A DNA stretch of 64,000 nucleotides, taken from positions 60,059,348 to 60,123,347 of the forward strand of contig OX344764.1 of assembly GCA_947034895.1 (NCBI GenBank), read 5' to 3'. The translations under genes and the position numbers were made by a program. Under the pieces are notes generated by a model that did not search any database, had not been told where the DNA came from, and saw nothing but the letters and a program-made list of their open reading frames with translations. Numbering within the stretch: position 1 is the first letter of the stretch; every line of letters starts with the position of its first letter. Source of the stretch: Rhytidiadelphus loreus (taxonomy: Eukaryota > Streptophyta > Bryopsida > Hypnales > Hylocomiaceae). This document shows positions 12,401-22,801 of the stretch, in pieces.

Positions 12401-13437
12401 AGTAAAGCCAGTCACCCGTGACTGTGATGCCATTCTTTTCCACTTGCACCGTTTTGCTCAAATATCTATAGTGAAGGAGGATTCGGAAGTCATGTGTAAG
12501 ACATCTTCAAGTCATATAGAAGTCAAAATATGCCGTGAAACTAAAAAATGACTGAAATGTGACTCACTTAAGTGACCATGAAGTCACCTTCTTTGAATGT
12601 GTTTGTTGGAGGTTCGGAGGTTCAGAAAGCAACACAGGCCTGAATTTCTAATTTTTCATACCATTCGTCCCGTATGAATGAGAATCGTACTGTTTTGGTG
12701 TCCGCAGGGAGTGGAGGACTGAATCAGTTGAAAATCCGGGCACCCTAGAAATGTCATCGTGGATTCAGCAGAGGTTGCAGAATGCTGATGTAGACTTAAG
12801 TGACCCCACAAACATGGACCGGTTCTTGCTGAGTAAGAAGCCAGCACAGAGGGCTATTCGCTACAAACGTGTCCTTGCATTTGGTAATCACTTCCGTGTG
12901 GAAGATGAGCAGACCAGGCACTTGTTGACCTACAATAGTGGCGTTGCTTCCGTTTTCCAGCATCCGTCAGAGAATGGAGATGAATCAACCGTGAACTACG
13001 TGGGAGTACTAAAGGATATATTGGAGGTGGATTATGGTACATTGAGTACGCGCATCATCTTACTGCGTTGCGACTGGGTGAAAACCGAAGACACTCGAGG
13101 TAATCCCATGTATACACGGGACGAGTCTGGCTTCTTGTTGGTCAATTTTCGACACACTCTACCTCGCATGTTGGAGCCCTTCATTTTTCCGAGCCAAGCA
13201 ACGCAAGTTTTCTTTTCAGATGTTGAAGGTAGACCTGGTTGGAAAGTAGTCTTACAAAAAGAGGCCAGAGTGAGACGGGAAGTTGTGGACACAGTGGATG
13301 CATTCATCTCCACTAGAGTAGAGAGTACAGGGCTTAGAGCTCCCAACACATTTCCCAATGTTTCAGAGGCAGTTGATCTAGTTGGAGCCACCGACTTGAC
13401 GGAGGAAGAGAACTTATTAGCTCATGAAGCATATTAG
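9477..13437 (+). CDS. CACTA TNP2-type transposase, three exons, interrupted by one in-frame stop
   Basis: Exons are 9477-11258, 11499-12397 and 12708-13437. The first intron has donor AAG|GTAAGT and acceptor GGCAG. The second has donor GGC|GTAAGT and acceptor CCGCAG. All phases agree. The order of domains is the standard one for plant CACTA transposases: a transposase-associated N terminus with the CPCTNC zinc motif (about residues 38-75), the TNP2 region with LAADGVNPYKQ (DG of the catalytic core) and a CPKCGG finger, DUF4218 with RNTLDVMHCELN at the start of exon 2, and DUF4216 with GVLKDILEVDYG and CDWVKTED in exon 3. A TAA at 9861-9863 interrupts exon 1. The same frame continues without any other break, so this copy would make a truncated transposase unless the stop is read through or the start lies downstream. 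Confidence 0.9.
9861..9863 (+). other. In-frame nonsense codon in the CACTA transposase
   Basis: TAA follows FSPERI and precedes EEVAAAFETADS in the same frame. The reading frame is open for more than 120 codons before and 460 after. One base change accounts for the break. An ATG at 9915 in frame could restart translation, but it would lose the N-terminal zinc region. Confidence 0.9.
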
Positions 13438-13739
13438 TGTTAGAAGGTTCCATGTATGTGCTTCAAACGCATATGTGTATGCCTAGTTGCAGGAATCATT
13501 GTGATGAATGTGCAGTGCACGTTGGCTTGATTTGCCCTAAACCACCACTGACCCTAAAACTATGGTATTCAAATTTACATTGAAAATTTCTCAGTATTTT
13601 TAGTAATTATTGCCTCTGTAGTCCAAAGGGGAGAGCACAGAAGCCTCATGTCAGTATAAGGCATTCTTTGCCGAAGTAAACCTAAAATATCCGAAGTCCA
13701 CATCTGCAGAAGCCTGACCGTTGTACCCTTCTTAGCAGC

Positions 13740-14140
13740 AATTCCAAAGAAACCAACCCTAAGTCATATTACAGTCGTTCATTAGTGGACTACATCCGAC
13801 TATTAGACCGCAGTCCAAATGAGACTGTCCACGTCAAGGCGCTGCCCTGACCCCAAAAAACAAATCCGGGTAGAGAATTTCTCTAAAGTCATTCTTTAGT
13901 CACCATCCAGTAACAGAAGAAGTAACTGCTGACTCTACAGTGACTTCAAACAAAATTCGTAGCCCCAGGTCACGACGGTTTTTGTCATCGGGCCCTTCTA
14001 TGAGGTCATCATCCAGAAGTCACAAATTTTGACTTTAAAGTGACTCTGAACATCTTCCAAGCTCTCCCTCGGTGCAATTATAGAAGGCTCAGTCATTTTT
14101 CAGTCAAACCGGACAAGAAGTCACCATGAAGTCACCTGCT
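13740..14140. repeat. CACTA right subterminal repeats
   Basis: Repeated AGTCATTTTTCAGTCA and AAGTCACC type motifs in both orientations, matching the left subterminal block. They lie between the transposase 3-prime region and the right inverted repeat. Confidence 0.75.
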
Positions 14141-14173
14141 TGCAGTCAAAATTACCCCCCTTTTCTTGTAGTG
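14141..14173 (-). repeat. CACTA right terminal inverted repeat
   Basis: Reverse complement of the left end, terminating CTTGTAGTG. The next three bases are TAC, matching the three bases before the left end. Confidence 0.96.
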
Positions 14174-14212
14174 TACATAGATGGTTCACTCAAGCTAGTT
14201 GTAGAAACACCA

Positions 14213-14222
14213 CACACTAGGC
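14213..14222 (+). repeat. Target-site duplication, left, of the outer MULE
   Basis: CACACTAGGC immediately before the left end, identical to 39927-39936 immediately after the right end. Confidence 0.88.
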
Positions 14223-14231
14223 CAACGACGC

Positions 14232-14275
14232 TAGCGTGCGAGCGGGGAGCGGGGAACTTGTGAGCGGGGAGCCTT
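14232..14275 (+). repeat. Tandem end motifs of the outer MULE, left
   Basis: Short tandem GAGCGGGGAGC and TTGTGAGCGGGGAGCC motifs directly inside the GCTAGCGTG tip. They are the left counterpart of the CTCACAAGCTCACAGG series at the right end. Confidence 0.75.
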
Positions 14276-15059
14276 GAAATTTATTTTTTTCAACTTTTTT
14301 ACCAAAAAGTATTTTTTTTGGAAAAATAATTTTAATGGAGAAGAAAATATACTATTTTTAGTAAATTTTAGGACCTATGACCGTTATTCCTATAACCGTG
14401 GATTTCAATATTTTTTTTCAAAAATTGTCACTATTCATTTCTAGCAAAAAACAACTTTATATTGTGGTACACAATTCAGTATTCAATTCAACTACTACAA
14501 TTTTTATGTTGAGGTACTCACAAGTTATTTTGAGAACACAATAGAATATATTAGGCTAATGTGACTCACAAACACAATAATAAGTATAACTTAGCATTCA
14601 CTAATGCTACTCTACATCAACGCTTTGCTTGCAGCTCATTATAGATATTGTATGCACCAGTATAATTTGGGGCCTCATAGGATTCAAACCTTAGTCACCA
14701 CATTCAAGTCTCATGAACCTCTCACAAATGTATTCCAATCTAATGTAGTGACCATTATTTAAGAAAAAATATATATAAATGGAAAAAGGCATCTTTCTCA
14801 AAAAATAGAAAAAAAATTGGAATACAAATAATAGACTAATAAAAAAAAAGAATGACTAAGCAATGGATTGTAAGATCTGAATCATTATTAAAAATAATTA
14901 TGTCTCATAAATTGGAGAATGAAGGGAAAAAATGAGAGCATAGTAAAAAAAAATGAAAAAAATGAAAAAGAAAAAGAAAAATAATGATTTTTAAAGGAAT
15001 AAAAGAAAAAGAATAGAAACAAACAAGGATGCATAGGATTGTTGCATTCTATACACTTT

Positions 15060-15770
15060 AAATCATTTCAATCGTACTAAATTTTAATACAATACAAAAG
15101 AAGTACATAAAAAAACATGGCCAAGACTACTCTAAAATTGTGATGATTCCTACTTTAACTAAAAGAAACTTCACCTCGTTGAAGCTATAATTTGGTGCAT
15201 GAATGAATTTATCTTCATAGATGTCCATTTTGCAGAAGTACCAGTATAGGTAGTATGTGTGCTTGCAATTAATGTATTTTTGACGACCTCTAATGGCTAA
15301 AATTGTCATGTTTGTAAAGTTTGAGCATGTGCATGAGAATTATGTACACACTGTAATTCAATACACGTTTTTATTAAGGTCAAATCCAATCTCTAGTTAA
15401 ACAATTGTACCTAGTCCTAGGAAAGGCAACAATGTTACTCCTAGTATTTTTTTTTTGACATAGCCAGCACTCTCCCACTTGTTATGTTGTTTTGTAGTTG
15501 GTGCATTTGCAATTTGCCATATGGTTTGATTGTTTCAGACCGTTAGATACACATTTGCATCATGTAGAGGTGGTTGAATATACAACACATTCTTGAATAT
15601 GTTAATCATATTGAAAACTCGATATGGGGACAAAGTAAGGTATTCTTGCAGACATAAGCCAACATGTTGCAATAGTAATGTACTAATGTCTCATCTCAAC
15701 TAAGATTTGTCCCAATCAATGTGAAGAAGAGATTGCCTTTCACAGCGCACAAACAAAGAGGTTTTTAAAA
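15060..15770 (-). pseudogene. Eroded copy of the MULE transposase SWIM-finger end
   Basis: This stretch aligns by eye with 18730-19390 in the inner element. The open part (15309-15127) encodes a NCKHTYYLYWYFCKMD-like segment, matching NCKHLYYLYRYFCKMD of the intact copy, and ends at a comparable position. Upstream the frame is broken by stops and indels, but patches such as GTTTAG and the poly-T run still match base by base. It is the remains of the outer element's transposase gene. The remainder of that gene is not recognisable between 15.8 and 17.5 kb. Confidence 0.8.
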
Positions 15771-15800
15771 AAAAAGGGGGGGTTACAATAGGTAGTAGAT

Positions 15801-16127
15801 CACGTTTGCTATTTTGTGAACCTAGGGAGCTTGAGTCCATGAATATAGAAGCCTAGACTCCTATGTTTTAAGCATCTTTCATAGTTATAGGATGTTTATA
15901 TTATAGGTGTCAATGTTGTAGGTACTTATGTTATAAGCACCTTTTATGGTTATAGAATATTTACATCATAGATGCCTAATTATATTATAGGTGTCTATGT
16001 TATACGTACTTTCTATAGTTTAAGGATGTTTATATTATAAATATGTATGTTATAGACATCTCCAATAGTTGTAGAGTACCTATGTGTCTAGACCCAAGGC
16101 TTATAAGCTCACATACTAGCACCATTG
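15801..16127. mobile_element. Short non-autonomous relative of the MULE family inside the outer copy
   Basis: The left tip CACGTTTGCTATTTTGTGAA and right tip (inverted) CAATGGTGCTAGTATGTGAG share the CAnnnnTGCTA...GTGAG form of the large elements. The interior is a run of imperfect TATGTTATAGGTGTCTA-like repeats with no coding potential. The 10-mers outside the ends share a GTAGTA core (ggtagtagat, agtagtaatg), consistent with an old 10-bp duplication. It resembles the element at 57665-57904. Confidence 0.55.
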
Positions 16128-17521
16128 AGTAGTAATGAACCTAATCCTATGTTTGTTAAAAATATTGCTTTCATCAGTGACGCAAATATTGAGGACGTGT
16201 TTGGAAAGTGCTCCAAACCAAGCACAACCTATACATTGTTGAATCCCAATGCAAATTTTGTTTTCATATAGTTGTACTCTTGTACTGTTATACTCTAAAA
16301 TTTATGGATCTAAGTAGGTTACCAATGATGAATTTGTTGTTTGGTTGGTAAAGGGCTACATTACAAATGTGAAAAGAAGAAGAAGGTTAATTAGACATTG
16401 AGAGCTTGGACAACCACTTTAGAAAAAACTTATCAAGTGCAACAACTCATATTTCGGCATTCAAATCTACTAATGGGAATATAACAACTTTGGGTGGCAA
16501 CCATAGTCGTTGTAAGATAACTCAACCTCTGACAAGCCAATTTTTGATCACCTTATTGCAGGTCCAAAAATTCTTTAGCTATACATGTATCTTCTGAAAT
16601 TTACTTCACAAATTTTTTTTCACCTACATTAGGTTGGTCCAAAGTTGGCCTGTCATAGGCTAAATTACCTAACATTCCAACGATGCAGAATTAGCTTTTG
16701 TAATATGAAAGCAATGGTAATAAAAAAAGTCATAAAGGTTATGCCAAGTAGCGCTAGGTCTTGTGATTTTTTTAACAACCTTTTTCATTACTAGGTATTG
16801 CAAAGTGATTTACATCTAGTTTGGAATGTTGCTGAAATTGAAAATGAGATTCTTGTGATTGCTATAAGTAAAGTTAAATGTATAGAGCCATAGAAGTAGA
16901 GTATACAAATCACAAACAATTTACTTGAATTAAAATTTAACATGGTTGATTGTTGTACGAATACAATAATTAAAAGAAAATGCAAATAAGGTAGTACAAC
17001 TCCAAATAGAGTTCTAGAGAGTTGCAAAAGCAATACTGGAATAAATGATGAAGGTAGGTTTTCGTATTTACTTGTTATAGTTTTCCATGTGTGTAAATTT
17101 GGATTCTTTCTATTGTTTGAATTCTGTAATGGGTTAATAATATTTTTCTGCAAATCACTATTGCATTGTTGATTCATAAATAAGCTATTGAAATTTCTAA
17201 AGGCTATGATGAGCACGAAAAGTTGGAGGCAACATACAATATCTTGAAAGAAAGTTGGATGGTTCTCAATGAGTACTAAAGTTAAATTGAGAGAGGGCAA
17301 TCAAACTTAAGGTGAAGACTTATATCAAAACATTGAAATACAATAGCTCAAAGTAGAATGAAATATTCAAACTTTGAGAATTGAGATTATGAAGATTAAA
17401 AGATATAGCACTATTGTTCACACACAATCTGTAGAGATGGAAAAAGGTTGTAGTTTGTCATTCTACCCAAAACAAACAACCCATCTAGCATTCACAAACA
17501 AACTTGATTTAAACATTGCTA
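16128..17521. other. Outer MULE interior, no recognisable gene
   Basis: AT-rich sequence of the outer element up to the insertion point of the inner copy. A 169-codon minus-strand ORF (16791-17300) has no recognisable domain and biased composition; I treat it as chance or decayed coding sequence. Confidence 0.5.
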
Positions 17522-17531
17522 CCTTACAATC
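17522..17531 (+). repeat. Target-site duplication, left, of the inner MULE
   Basis: CCTTACAATC, identical to 36599-36608. Confidence 0.9.
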
Positions 17532-17543
17532 CAACGATGCTAG

Positions 17544-17645
17544 CGTGCAAGCTTGGAGCCGTGAGCTTGTGAGCCTGGAGCCTGGAGCCTGTGAGCCTGG
17601 AGCCTGGAGCCTGTGAGCCTGGAGCCTATGAGCCTAGAGCCTAGA
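17544..17645 (+). repeat. Tandem GTGAGCCTGGAGCC motifs at the inner MULE left end
   Basis: About ten short units of GAGCCTGGAGCC and GTGAGCCTGGAGCC form follow the GCTAGCGTG tip. The right end (36529-36590) has the inverted series, CTCACAGG and CTCACGGG. Repeated short motifs at both tips may serve as multiple transposase binding sites. Confidence 0.8.
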
Positions 17646-18798
17646 ACCAAAAAATTCCCATTTTTATACCAAAAAAATCAAAAAGTTGAATTTTATTTGC
17701 TATTAATGGTAAATTTGGGACCTATAATCGTGTATCCTATTACCGTGGGTCAGTAAATATTTTATGTAGTGTTCGAATTCTTTGTAGTACAAATAATCTA
17801 CCAGATAGTGAGACCAGGAGTCATTTCTTGTTGAGGCAAAGGTTTAGGAGAAACCTTAGTTAAAAAAAATATTAGAAAAGGGAGGTGGTGCCCGCGGTGT
17901 TGTCCAAAAAAAAATTAGAAACAGAAATGAGGGGTCAGCTTGAGGGTGGGAGTCATGGCTCATTGATGCTAAGGGTTTAGGGTCTGATCAGTCTTATAGT
18001 GGCGTGTTCCAAAATGCCAATCATTTTGGGACACATGGATAGGAACTTAGAGCATTGGACTTCTACATTTTTAGCACTTATAAGCACTTATCGCTCACGT
18101 ACTAACATTGTTGCGTGCAACATATCCCATACCGGTTGCAGTTGGCTACGTGAGATGCTATAAAAGGACTGAGTTGAAATCAGCATACATCTACAAAACC
18201 AATGGGAAGTTGACTATCACAATTCAGTGCATCCATTGGGCCTTGATAATGAATTGTGATTGGAGCTTTCCATTGGCCATGTAGTTTTAATATGGTAAAA
18301 TTTACCTAATTCAAATCAATGTCATCATCATACAAATACAATCACATGTTTATCATTATTGCATAAATGATTAGGGTGACATGATTATTTTAAATCATAG
18401 TGGTAAGCAGGTTACTGTCATCTTCAAGTGCATTCCTTCACCTGTGGTTATTGGATTTTAAAATAAATAAGAGGTGCATTTTATGGGTTTCATTAGAGTA
18501 ATGGGTTGCCAATTTTGATATTCTGGAAGACCTTGTAGAAAAAAAAATGAATAAATAGTAAAACATGGCCTAGATCTCAAAAGACAAATGAAGAAAAGGT
18601 GGGCAGTGGAGGGCTATAATGAAGAATAAAAGTGGACCTTCAAAATGGAGAGTATTATGGAGAAAATGCAGAAAATGGATACCCGATTGGAAATGGGAAT
18701 GGAACTTAAATGAAAAAATTATGCATCAAATCATTTCAATTGTAATATATAAAAATGAGTGCATTACAATTGAAGTACATTGGAATATGTGTCCATGC

Positions 18799-21700
18799 CT
18801 ATTCTGGAATTGTGATCATTCCAGCTCGAACTAGCAGTAGCTTCAACTCATTGAAGCTATAACTTGGTGCATGAATGAAATTATCTTTGTTGACATCCAT
18901 CTTGCAGAAGTATCTGTACAAATAGTACAAGTGTTTGCAATTCACGTACTGTTGCCGGCCTCCAATAGCGGAAATTGCCATATTCACGAAGTCTGGGCAT
19001 GTGCACGCTAGGAATTGGCCTATTGTAACTCGATATACATTTTTGTTTGGCTTTGACCCTGTCTCTAACTCCACTATTGCACCAAGGCTTGGGAATGGGA
19101 GCAGTATTATTCCTAAAATTTGGCCTCACATTACCTGCACTTTCCCACTTATTTCGTTGTTCTGTAGTAGGTGCGTTTGCAATCCTTCGAATGGCTCTGC
19201 TGTTCCTCACGGTTGGATACACATCTGTGTTCTTCGATGGAGGGTGGTCATACAAAGCAGGTTTGAAAATCTTTGATATGTTGAACAATTGACGTGGCGA
19301 CAGTATTGGTCGTTCTTGAAGGCGAAATCCTGCATGCTGCAATAACAATGTCTCTTCTTGGTTTAGGTTAGTTCCTGACAAAACAGGCCAAACCTCTGGT
19401 ACCTCTGGCCAATCGAGAACCCACTTCCGTTTTGTACCTTTCACGCATCGTTCGATGTCATCCCAACAAAACCAAAAATCAACCACCACCTGGCGCTTAC
19501 TCCCATACTCTTCTTTTCTACCGCGGTAGGTAGGAGCTGGAGTTCCCTTCTTCCCTTTTGCAATCTTGCTAGTGCACTTGATGTTTGATCTTTGTTGTTG
19601 AGCTTGACATTTGGCGGCAGATCTGTGGCTGATTCTCGCAATGTGCCATTTTGATGTATCACAATCGCTTTCAAATGCTACCGTAACATGTCCAAAATTA
19701 TTTGCTTGAGGGTATTTACCTATCTCTCCTGAAGATTCAGAAACAGATGTGTTGGACCTCGTTCTCACACGGGGTTGAGAAAAATTGATTTTGTCAGGCC
19801 TATGTGAATCTCCTGCATCACCAATGGGCACGTCCAACTTCCTCTTTGTACTGCCAAAAATTTCTTCTCCTTCCAAGTGTGGTACTCTGGTTCCCACCCC
19901 CTCTGCTCCAGGCAATGTGTTTAGCGCCTCTGCAATCTTTTTGGGATCTCCACTTCTTCTAGCAGCTCTCAGTCGCAGCTCCCCTTTTGACGGCCCTGAT
20001 CCCGATGCGTATCCTTTCAGGTATGCACGATAGTTTGTCATTTGCATCCAAGCACGGATGCTGTCATCACATGTGGCGTCAAACAAGTTGTTTCCTCGCT
20101 TTCCAGACATTTGTAGCCACTTGTTGTGTACCGTTTCGGATAAATTGCACGATGGCAAGTCCAACATCTCTTCCAAATTCAGTTTCTATATATTTCAAAA
20201 AGGACCATAAAATAGTTAGTAATGGGCGTTCACAAAAATTCTAATTGGTAACTTGTAAATAATTTATCTTCATTCACTGTATAGTTTCATAAGAGGAAGG
20301 ACTTGCAATGATTCCTATTGCTACTCCCTAAATCCTTATCTAGTAAAAAAATTAGTGACATTTAACATTCTGTACTACCAACATTGGATATTTTTGATCG
20401 AAGAACAGATATCAGGGGGGTCATGGTGACAACAAAAATACATCCGTCGAATCCGAGGCATGTTATTATAGCGTTATGATGACCCCTCGTTTTTGGTACC
20501 ACGGAGATAAAAGGTCCCACTAAATTTAAAAAAAAATTTATATATATATAATAACAATCAAGGAAGTTGAACTTCTAATTAGAATATGAGTCTTACAGCC
20601 TTAAACACTTTTACTAAGAGGAACCAAGATTCACTCACCATGTCCATGAAGCCTCCCCATTGGCGATACCTGAAATGCCAAAAAGCTAGCCAGTGTTGTA
20701 AGTGATGTAGAGCTTCTTCGTTGGCAGCTCCAGATGACAACCACCAAGACTGTATTGCAAGGTAACGGACCTTGGCTTGGTCCATATTCTTTGAATCTTT
20801 GTATTGCTTACACAAAGTAATATGTTGCTGTTGAAATGCTTCCTTGATGTATTTTTGTGTATGCTTGTGAAGAGAGGTACTCCAATGCAACAAACATGTC
20901 CTCTCGCGATTCTCCATTTCAACATTGGCAGAACCACTTCCGTAGACAATGCGGACCGCATTCCAGTTGGCCATAGCGCTATCTGCCATAAATCCTTTAA
21001 AGTTAGGCTTTCCCACTCCGTGGCGATGCATGACCGCGTTTAAGCTTCGCCAAAATTGTACTTGAACTTCGGTATCTTCGGATTGCATGTCGCACATTGC
21101 AATAGTCATTACCTTCTTGTACTCGGTATCATACACGTGGCAGGCCATTGTGGTCCACTCCTTCACGCGCTTCACGTGGTCGAACATCAACCACGCATTC
21201 TGTAGATCCCCTTCCCATTGCATTCGCCTTACAAGGTCGACTCCACTTCCTGGTCCTTCAGTAAGCATCTTGAAAATGTATACCTTTTCCTTGCCTTGAC
21301 CTGGGAAGACGCTGTCATGTATGAACTCAAACTTTGACTCTTTCTTCATAGTCATAATGTTGTCGATTATTCCTCCTCGGTTGTTAGACCGAAAAGAAGA
21401 TATCACATTGCGAATACTTGGACTACTCAAATATTGGAAGCGGTCCATGACCTCCTCCATTTCTTCCGCTTTTAGCATCTCTTTCTCGCCCTCTCCATCA
21501 TGAAATAGGTAGCTTGCCAGAAAGTCTTTACTAGCAGAGAGAGTGATTGCGGAGTTCGTGGCCATGGGTGTTTTGGCCACTTGTTCCGCAATGAGTCCGC
21601 AAATCATTTCAGTAGAATCTCTATACATGCCTTTAGCGACGGGGTGGCCATGCTCTCCAAAGTGAATAGCGGCCCTAGTCATTTCTGGGTTATCAGTGTA

Positions 21701-22801
21701 CACAAAGTATATCCTAGCCTTGCATGTGTCAAGACACGTCGGTGCCATCTTGCAAACCTTGCAAACTAGGGTACATTCTTTGGGGGGACACCCACCAGCA
21801 ATAAAACGAAACACAGTATAGCCACTCCACTCAGTTTCGTTTTGCTTTGAAGCTCTCTTTAAATACTCACAATTGTCATTCTGACAAGCAAGATGGCCAG
21901 CACAGTACGACTTACGAATTTTGAGGTTGTCCGAGTTGTGAATGTTCGTGGTCATTAGCTTGCACCACCGATGTCCATCATAGCGCTTGTCCATTCCTTC
22001 CAAGTTCTTGGCCCCCGATGAAGATGAAGATGACCCACGAGGAGGCAATTCAAAGATGACATCCCCGTTGAATACAGGTGGAAGAAATGGAACCCGCTGG
22101 TGCTTCATGGTGCTCAGATCCATTGACAACAATTCGTTTCGAGAATGATGCATAGTGGCAAGTCTCTTTAGACTATCCATTATGCTTTCTTTTGCCACTA
22201 CATCTTGTCGTGGTAGAGATAGTGACTTTGTAGAATTAGAGAGACTTCCAGACAGGCCCTTACAAGATAGTGATTTCACAATATCTGTCTCGCAAGATGC
22301 AATCCGGGAAGAAGAACTTTGCTTTTCAGCATTGACGTTGGGAGACTCTCCTTCTGATTCGGTTGACAACTCTATAATTGGATCTAATCTCTCCTCTTTC
22401 ACGATAGGAAGTATTGCAGGAATGTGTAGGACCAGCAGAGCAACTCTAGGTGTACTGGGTGACACAGCATGAGGACTACACGGCATATCCACCGTAGAAC
22501 CATCAGATTGGCGACTCTGGATTTCTGTACATGCACCTAGCATAGAGAGTGGAAGTCCGTATGCTCTATAGTTCCCAGGACCAAGGTACCAGCAATGCGT
22601 TCCATCCTCTACCAACCTCACAATCGGGACAGATTGTAGCCCTTCCCCTGATTCCGACTTTTTCTCTTCCTCAACATAGATGGAGCTTTCTACAAATCTA
22701 AAACGGACATGCAGAAGATGACAAGGAATTCTAGCGCATCCACCGTCTACTACTGGGAACACAAGGGGAATGTCGTGACCATCAACTCTAAGCCAAGCCA
22801 T
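18799..22801 (-). CDS. Mutator-like DDE transposase with WRKY/GCM-like zinc region and SWIM finger
   Basis: Exon 1 is 22801-20639 (donor ATG|GTGAGT) and exon 2 starts at 20185 after ATATAG; both are phase 0. Residues 1-280 are a unique N terminus. Residues about 296-387 hold paired cysteines and an IHFGEHGHPV end, like WRKY-GCM1/FLYWCH-type DNA-binding fingers. The MULE DDE core follows: D541 in MFDHVKRV, D607 in FKGFMADSA, a CLLHW block near 636, and E in LSETVHNKW just after the splice. The C terminus is a SWIM finger, CTCPDFVN...NCKHLYYLYRYFCKMD, ending at 18799. Between exon 2's long frame and the SWIM frame there is a shift near 19050-19110. A 61-nt GT-AG segment (donor GCAG|GTAATG, acceptor GCAATAG) would splice them in frame; otherwise this copy has a frameshift. 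It would act in the nucleus on the element ends. Confidence 0.85.

Larger units (their letters stand above)
2460..14173 (+). mobile_element. Complete CACTA (En/Spm) DNA transposon, 11.7 kb
   Basis: The element begins with CACTACAAGAAAAGGGGGGT at 2460 and ends with the reverse complement at 14173. The terminal inverted repeats are 33 bp with one mismatch (position 21, C versus A). TAC directly precedes the left end (2457-2459) and directly follows the right end (14174-14176), giving the 3-bp target duplication expected of CACTA elements. Inside lie two divergently transcribed genes: a TNP2-type transposase on + (9477-13437) and a TNPA/HAD-like gene on - (about 3550-8358). The ends and introns are dense in TGACT/AGTCA motifs, the subterminal repeats that TNPA-type proteins bind in this superfamily. 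Orientation is set by the TNP2 gene. The nearly perfect ends indicate a fairly recent insertion. Confidence 0.97.

Noticed and set aside
16791..17300. 169-codon minus-strand ORF in the outer MULE
   Set aside because: No domain, biased hydrophobic composition, and no visible match to the inner element's transposase; not supported as a gene.
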